64,000 nucleotides of DNA from NCBI GenBank assembly GCA_022605425.2, contig CM061251.1, positions 837,001-901,000 on the forward strand. Reading direction: 5' to 3'. Origin of the DNA: Hamiltosporidium tvaerminnensis. Its lineage: Eukaryota; Microsporidia; Dubosqiidae. Below the pieces are notes generated by a model that was not told the DNA's origin, did not search any database, and saw only the letters and a program-made list of their open reading frames with translations. The translations under genes were made by a program, and so were the position numbers. Below, one piece after another: positions 57,401 through 64,000 of the stretch (the first letter of the stretch is position 1; every line of letters starts with the position of its first letter).

Positions 57401-60062
57401 ATAAACTATGTCTAAAATGAAAATTTTTTGGCACAATCACGAAAACAGAGAAAAAAATGAATTGTTAACTCAAAGTACTAAAAAACTCAATTAATTTCCC
57501 GGAATATCATAATCTATGAATAAGTGCTAATATAAATTTATGGTTTAATGTTGAGAAGCAAATACCAAAAATTTAAAAATACTGTAGTTTGTTAAAAATC
57601 ATAAATAAAACATAAAAGTAAATAAAAATCGAGAAAAAATGCTAAGTTATACAAAAAAGTAAATAAACCAAGATTTACGAATAATATGCATCTAAAAAAT
57701 CACAAGATATAACTTTTTATGCAAATCAAATTGATACTTATATTTTGTCACAAAATTTGATAGATGTATTCTGATTAAACTAAACATAAAATAGTCAATA
57801 AAAATGCTAAATTTTTTAAAAAAAAACGTGAAACAAGGCATTATTTTCTATGCGATTTCTTCTGTATTTATTTTTGACTATGTACACATGCTACTGTCTC
57901 AATAATTTTTCTGTTTTACTTTTTCAAGATTATATTTATTCTCAAATTTCTTTTTACATAAAAGATCTTTCCAAAGAAAAATTATCTTCACTAGATCTTT
58001 TTAGAATATTTTTAGTTAAATGTATTGATTAATAGAATAGATAGTAATCAAGGAATTCATTTTTATCAGGAAATGGCCTGTTTGTTGTAATGAACATAAA
58101 ATAACTAAGTCTAAAGGCATATGCTTTTTTATTAAATACTCATAACATTCTTAGAAAGATGAAATAAATCATAAGTCGTTTTAAAGTTTAGCTTGAAGAA
58201 AGGGGGTTAGAGAATGTCGCGCAAGTAAGATCCAGTGTTTGTAAAAATTTTTGTTATTAAAACATGATTAATTTTCTCATTTAGCTATATTTATTTCGCT
58301 TTTAATAGTAAAATATTTACTTTAAAGTTTATTTTTAATTTATGACTTCACCGAAACTTGTCGATTTTTGGAGACTGTTTGGTAATACAACATATCATTA
58401 AAATATCTTAGAAATTATGATATTAAAAATTTTTATCCTATGATATCTAATGTATAAAAATTAAATACTTAATTTCACAATATATAAATTTCCAACTTTT
58501 TTTTAAAAAAAGACGCTGAATTTTAAAAATATTGTTTTATCCAATCCCAAATTTAAAAAAAATCAAAATAGCTTAAGATTTTTAATATAATAATGCGCAA
58601 TAAGCTAATCTAGAAATTTACAAAGCAAAATATTACACTTATATATAATTATAAAAAAAATTGCAATATTTCTTAAAATGTAAAAAAAAAATAAAAGTGA
58701 AATTTTCCGTAGAAATAAATTTTGAATATTAAGGAAAACAACTAAAGCTAAGATATCCACGTTAGAAACAACCCGCTCACGATAAAAAGTGAAAGACATA
58801 TTTGAAATCATTATTTAGATTTTGACAGAATCTACGATAAAAAATTGCCAGCAGTTCCATCAAATTCATATACATTGTAATGGTCTAACATTAGCGCTTT
58901 GTTTTCTTTAATTTAAGAAATGTAGTAATTTTGATACTAATTTTAGATTATAATCTAACATGTTGGTAGTCGCTAAGCCAACTTCCGGAAACCACCTTGC
59001 ACATTTGAATATGAAGATCGCTGCAAATTTGACCAATGTAAATATTTGAACATGAGAACCGATATAACAGATTATACCTATAAACTTTACATTAGTTGTC
59101 TATATGGACCCCTGTAAGTCTCCGAGATACATTCTAGCTGAATGATTTTCGAATTGAAGATTAGATCAAGTAGAAATGCTGCACCTTTTTAAAATTTTAG
59201 AAAGCGAAATTGGGCCTGCGAATCGTACCTTGTTTGCAATAGACAAGAAAAATTCTGGAGTTACTGACTCGCCTATTATATAAACTCTAGAGATTTTTTT
59301 ATAAAATTTCCCGGTATTTAAGTATCGTAAGATATACCAATAAATTGATACGGGGTAGTTCTATGTAAAACCAGCTAGAGTTAATTCCTGCAAAAAATAT
59401 AACATCTTTCTTTGTTTTATAAGAAGTGATATTTTAAATAACTAAAAATTTGCAAATAAACTCCGTTAATTTTGTTTCTTGCTGTATGTAGAAATTATAT
59501 TATTCACTACATAAATTAAGGTTTAAATTATTAAAATCCTTTAAAACGAATTAGTTAATAACAAAGAAAACAAGTAGAAATTTATTCTTCGAACTATAAA
59601 TGTAAAAAGTTTTTACTGTGGAAACTTAAATGGTTTTAAAGATCGGAAATCGAAATCAAATTATTTTTGAATAAAAAATGTTTTTATTTCTTATGTCAAT
59701 TAAATTTCAAAAAAGTTTTAATAAATAATTTATCTAAACGTGTACTAATTCCATGAATGAATTTTTCATATTCTGCAATTTTAATAAGACTGTTATTGAT
59801 TTGAAAATTTAAAAAATTTGAAATGTATTATTTTGTGTCATATAAATTGCTTTAAATAATTTTATATATTGAATTGCAAGTTTTTCATGTGTTTTAAAAA
59901 TAATTTGATTTATTAGATAAATCTTTAGTAATAAACATATTTTTACAATTTAAAATATAATTTATTTTTGTGCATGTTTGATCGAACGCAAACCTATTAA
60001 TATAAAGTTTTAATGAAACTGTGATTTATTTTAAAAACAAAGAAAATGAAATAGAATTTGAT

Positions 60063-60101
60063 ACCCCTACAAAACAAAAATATTTTAAATTTTGTAGGGG
60101 T
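60063..60101. repeat. perfect 12-bp inverted repeat with C-run/G-run arms
   Basis: ACCCCTACAAAA at 60063-60074 and TTTTGTAGGGGT at 60090-60101, with a 15-nt loop. The GC content of the arms is striking for this window. Confidence 0.75.
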
Positions 60102-63100
60102 GGTAAATCTAATTATATTTTCTTCTCTTTTCTTTTCAAATTCAGTTTCTTTATATTTATTTTTAAATTCTACCCTTATGTTCTGAAATGAAAATGTATT
60201 TTTTACTGAAGAAATTTTGATGAGGATGCAATACAAGAAATATAAAAAAAATGAAATCGAATGGAATTTTGGCAAATATGTGGAGGATATAGATTGTATA
60301 TTATAGTTCGCTACATCCTTAAGATTTACCTAACAGATGACTTTGTTTGTACAAAATTGTTTTCGGTTTTAGATAAGCCATAAAATATAGGTGAGTAACA
60401 AAATCACACTGTTGGGTATCAAGCACAAAGCTTGAATGTTATAAAGATCATACGAAGGAATATCTTATTTTTATTTCTGATTATATTATCCTAGAAACCA
60501 TTTTTTAAAAGGTGTAATTTCAGTAAAGAGTTCCTATCCTTCGAGATTAAGCAAAATATGTGGTATTGTGACGGGGAGTAGTAAAAAGAAAACATAAGGT
60601 GTGGTAAGTAAGTCAGTGCTCATTGGTTGGTCATTTGTCTTACATTTGATGTTTAGAATTTGTGAAAAAAATCTGAAAGCTATAAAGAGGTTTGGTGAGT
60701 ATAAGAACAGTAATCTTCTACATTTGTATTTTCTGCTGAAAGTGGCATGAATTAGAAATTTATGCCTTTGGTTAGATTAGAACACATGGGAACTTTTGAA
60801 TCGAAATTTAAGAAGTTATGTGTCTTAATAAAATTTATTGCGGAAAATATTTGTTATATTTTTAAGAAATGAAAATAACCGGTATATTTTGATACATTCT
60901 ATTTGGTATTTCTGAAAATAAATACAAAAATCAAATACATATCAAAAGTTGGATAAAAAATGCATTTGTGATATCTTGAGAATAAATTTTGATGCAATCA
61001 AAGAAAATTGCTTTAGAATTGAGAAATTTACTACAGAAAAAGGTTGTAATATTAGTCCTCTTTTTAAGAAAGATGAAGTTAAACAAATTTAAAGATTTAC
61101 AAGAAAACTCAATAAAACATTCTAAATGGGTTTAATATTTATTTAATTCCGTTGTCATTTACCAGGAAAACATATTTTTTTTTCAAATAAATTTTTAAAT
61201 CCTAATTCAATTATTTCTCTTTTTGTTATTGCTCAATTGTTTTTTACAATCCCATTCTTTAAATTTACGTGATCCTATATTTCTTTGTTCAGAATCCAGG
61301 ATTTTATTTTGTGAAAGGTACTTTTCGAATTATAATACAATTTAATAGAAGTTTATATTTACTCAAATTCTTAAATTAATTCAGCATTTCTTATTCGAAT
61401 AATATTTTATTAATGGGAAACATAGTATTCTATTCTAATTGAAGAAATACAATCGATCTCTATAGTATGAGTGGGTAATTGTTAAATCATGAATATTCAA
61501 TTAGCTTTAGTAATGTTTATCTTAAGATAGATAAATTGTGCTTCACTTTAGAATAAGTAGCTTAGAAATAACACATTTATTCAATAAGAGCAAAACTTTC
61601 AAAGACCCTACACCCTTTAGGAGTCAAAACGATTAAGTGTATAGTTATAGAGAAAAAACAGTTGGTGATAGTTAAAATAAAATAGTATTATGTTTAAGGC
61701 TTAAATATAATTATTAGTATATGTTTAAAAGATTTAAATTTTAATACAAACGAATAATTTAAGAATTCAATAATGGTATAGAGTTATTCATTTGAAACCT
61801 TGCAAATAGGAAATCTGTCTAAGTATGCCAACTTTTGCCTTCGAGTTTATGTAATGGGCGTTTGTGATATTGGTAGAGTTATTTTTAAAATTATAATAAG
61901 TGCCCGAAGTTTACTTTTTTCGTTATATCCGACCTGCAAAGATCGAATGGATTCTTGCCACAACCTCTTGAATCATATGAGAGCTATACGGGTATATGAC
62001 CTTACATACTCTTTTCATGGTGCAAACCAGCTTATGTAGTTTAAAACCTATAGATATGTTGAAAGTTTATGTGAAATATATGGTAGCGGATTGTGGAAGT
62101 AGTTTCTTTCGTTCTACATTAGGTTAAATCATTATGCAGTTTATTATGTAATAGAAGCCCAAAGATATGATGGTGCTAGGTTCCAAGTGGAAAGACCGAA
62201 ACATAAAAAATCTAAGCTAATGCGATGTTTTTTTTAAACATTTTGTACAAACAATTGTTTTTCTTTCTATATTTTAAGTGTACTAATCATAATTAAATAA
62301 TATGATATTTGAACCAACAAACTTAATCATAGAAATTTTATTTATTTAATTAGAATATAAGCCTATTTTCAAAAACATATTTAAATTTTATACTTTTAAG
62401 ATAAAATATTCATCTATAAAAATTTTTAGATTTCAAAGTATCTTCCATTCACTTATATTACTTCATTTAAATTGATTTCTTACTGGTTTGAAAAAAAATT
62501 CTTAGCGTTACGTCAAGCAAGAAAAATAATATTAAATTATTTAAAAAATGAGTATAGGTTATTTAGGTTATAATGAAATAATGTTTTTAGGGTTTACCTT
62601 TAGCTAAACTAAAATTAAAATATCATGTAAAATATTCCACAATTAAAAATTTTTGTTTCATCCAATACGACTTAATAGACAAGTTTAACGTCTAAAAAAA
62701 ATATAAAATTAAACTATTTTAATAATTTGTTTTGGGATTTTGCCTAAAAAAGAGAAATAGGTTAAGAAAATTAAAATTGACAAAACTTAACGTAAAAATG
62801 CTTATTTATTTAAATTTAGTTTTAATATATAAGTAGTATAAAAGAATCAAAGTCAGTACTCAAGATATTTTATTGTAGTATCGATTTAATATAAAATTAG
62901 ATTCTGTAAATCCTTACCATACAATATATATTTCTAAAAAAAGACTATGCATTATTAAGAAGATTCAATATAGTTATAATATTTACAATTTGAGTCAGTT
63001 AAAATAGGCAGATAGTTAAAAAACGATTTTTATATGTATATATTACGCAGATTAAAATTTTTTATAAAAAACATGGATATAGGTATATGAAAAATAAATA

Positions 63101-63147
63101 AAGTCTATATATAGAGAATATCAAAGATATTTCAATAATGGCAATAT

Positions 63148-63840
63148 TAAAAATTCTCATCAATTCTCTTTAAAATAGTATACAAGAAATTTTAAATGCT
63201 ATTCAGATGTATAACTTTCCTTTACTTATCTCTATATTCTTTTTTAGCTAAAGAAGCAATACATATATAATATTTGGCAGCTTGCTCAATTTTTGAAAAG
63301 TCTAATATGAAATTATATAGAAATCATTAGTTACGTATGAATACTCTATATGATTAATGTTTCAATCAATTCATTCTAAGTTTTAAACAACCATTGCACG
63401 AATTTTTTATGTGTCTTTTTGGCTGAACACGACGTTTTATGACCAAGATTAAAAAATATTATTTTTAGATAATGGGTTAAGGCTTTAATTGAGCAAATGC
63501 TCTACATGACCATAAAAAAAAACCAATATCTTATAAACAAAAACTTCCAATTATAGTAAATTTTATAAGTTTATTTTGTTAGACCCTTAAAATCATATGA
63601 GAAAAGATAATACTTGATTAATTTCGAAATATTGCATATTGATATGAATTAAGGAATTCTAAGAAAAATGACTAAAGAATAAATAGAATTCCCTTAAAAC
63701 GAGGTAAAATTCGACATTTTTTGAAAATAAGTGTTAGTATATTCTATAAAATTTAAGATTAAGCTAACTAGAATTGTTTTATAACTAGAAAAACTGCTTG
63801 AATAAGTTACCACTTAACCCAGCAAATAAATAACAAATGA
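63148..63840 (+). repeat. diverged ~700-bp dispersed repeat, copy 2
   Basis: Partner of 51251-51955 in the same orientation. The similarity may run on past 63840 towards the window end. Confidence 0.7.
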
Positions 63841-64000
63841 ATGATTTGAAAAAAACCTTAAAAAAAAATGTAGATTTGAATAAAAAAAACAGAAAATGAA
63901 AAAGAATAGATAAAGATATAATACGAAAAATTTAAGTTAAACAATCTAGATATATGTAAAAAGTTTTAAATTAGTAAAAATAACAAAAATAATATATAAA

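Larger units (their letters stand above)
51956..63147. other. long non-coding desert
   Basis: About 11 kb without a credible gene. Open frames of 60-92 codons occur, but most lack an ATG and none has a C-run close to its start. The best of them (57850-58032, ATG, signal-like N-terminus, 60 aa) is listed under rejected items. Two inverted repeats are listed separately. Confidence 0.5.

Noticed and set aside
57850-58032. 60-codon ATG frame with a hydrophobic N-terminus
   Set aside because: No C-run, no homology I can name, and hydrophobic runs are common by chance in such AT-rich DNA. It might be a fragment of a secreted protein but cannot be supported.
59997-60275. 92-codon minus-strand frame with a signal-peptide-like start
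   Set aside because: It begins at TTG, contains no ATG at all and has no C-run at its start. It overlaps the 60063 hairpin.
61800-62039. 79-codon frame with a somewhat higher GC content
   Set aside because: It starts with TTG and has no motif or start signal. A decayed coding relic is possible but not supported.

Overview
This is a very AT-rich, gene-poor eukaryotic window, most likely from a microsporidian with an expanded genome (an Edhazardia- or Hamiltosporidium-like architecture; I cannot tell which). The main evidence is that seven of the nine candidate protein genes have a C-run (CCC to CCCCCC) on the sense strand just 5' of the start codon, in six of them within about 10 nt, which is the known microsporidian start/promoter signal. 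Other evidence is short intronless genes, a ribosomal protein uL6 (RPL9) slightly shorter than in animals, and long stretches with no coding signal. No prokaryotic features, rRNA genes, convincing tRNA genes or CRISPR arrays were seen.

Layout. 1-13.1 kb is mostly empty, with one secreted-type leucine-rich protein gene (5.4-7.7 kb) and two copies of a tRNA-derived SINE (3.85 and 11.44 kb). A three-finger CCCH protein resembling the ZC3H11A N-terminus lies at 13.2 kb. From 13.7 to 23.5 kb there are no intact genes, only decayed material on the minus strand, including relics of an RLE-type (restriction-like endonuclease) retrotransposon at 16.6 and 22.2-22.6 kb.

A small gene island covers 24.3-33.2 kb. 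It holds a 733-aa unknown protein, a 216-aa unknown protein, a NAP/SET-like histone chaperone, ribosomal protein L9, a possible 51-aa membrane protein and a 167-aa unknown protein. The spacers are filled with minisatellites and purine- or T-rich simple repeats, and a 5'-truncated RLE retrotransposon sits between two divergent genes. A second possible micro-membrane protein (41 aa) lies at 34.9 kb.

From 37.7 to 49.9 kb there are two clusters of one APE-type LINE family, all on the minus strand and arranged head to tail. One copy is nearly full length (gag-like ORF, endonuclease, RT) and three are 5'-truncated inside the RT. Five 3' ends carry a conserved small hairpin. From 50 to 64 kb I see no gene, only a diverged ~700-bp dispersed repeat (51.25 and 63.15 kb) and two inverted repeats.

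The protein genes do not form an obvious pathway: translation (RPL9), chromatin (NAP/SET), probable mRNA export (CCCH protein) and unknowns. I did not find a clear new multi-gene system. The most notable signals are the SINE, the LINE clusters with a co-varying 3' RNA element, the synonymous-only divergence between two RLE copies, and a 16-bp minisatellite with a 240-bp higher-order period.
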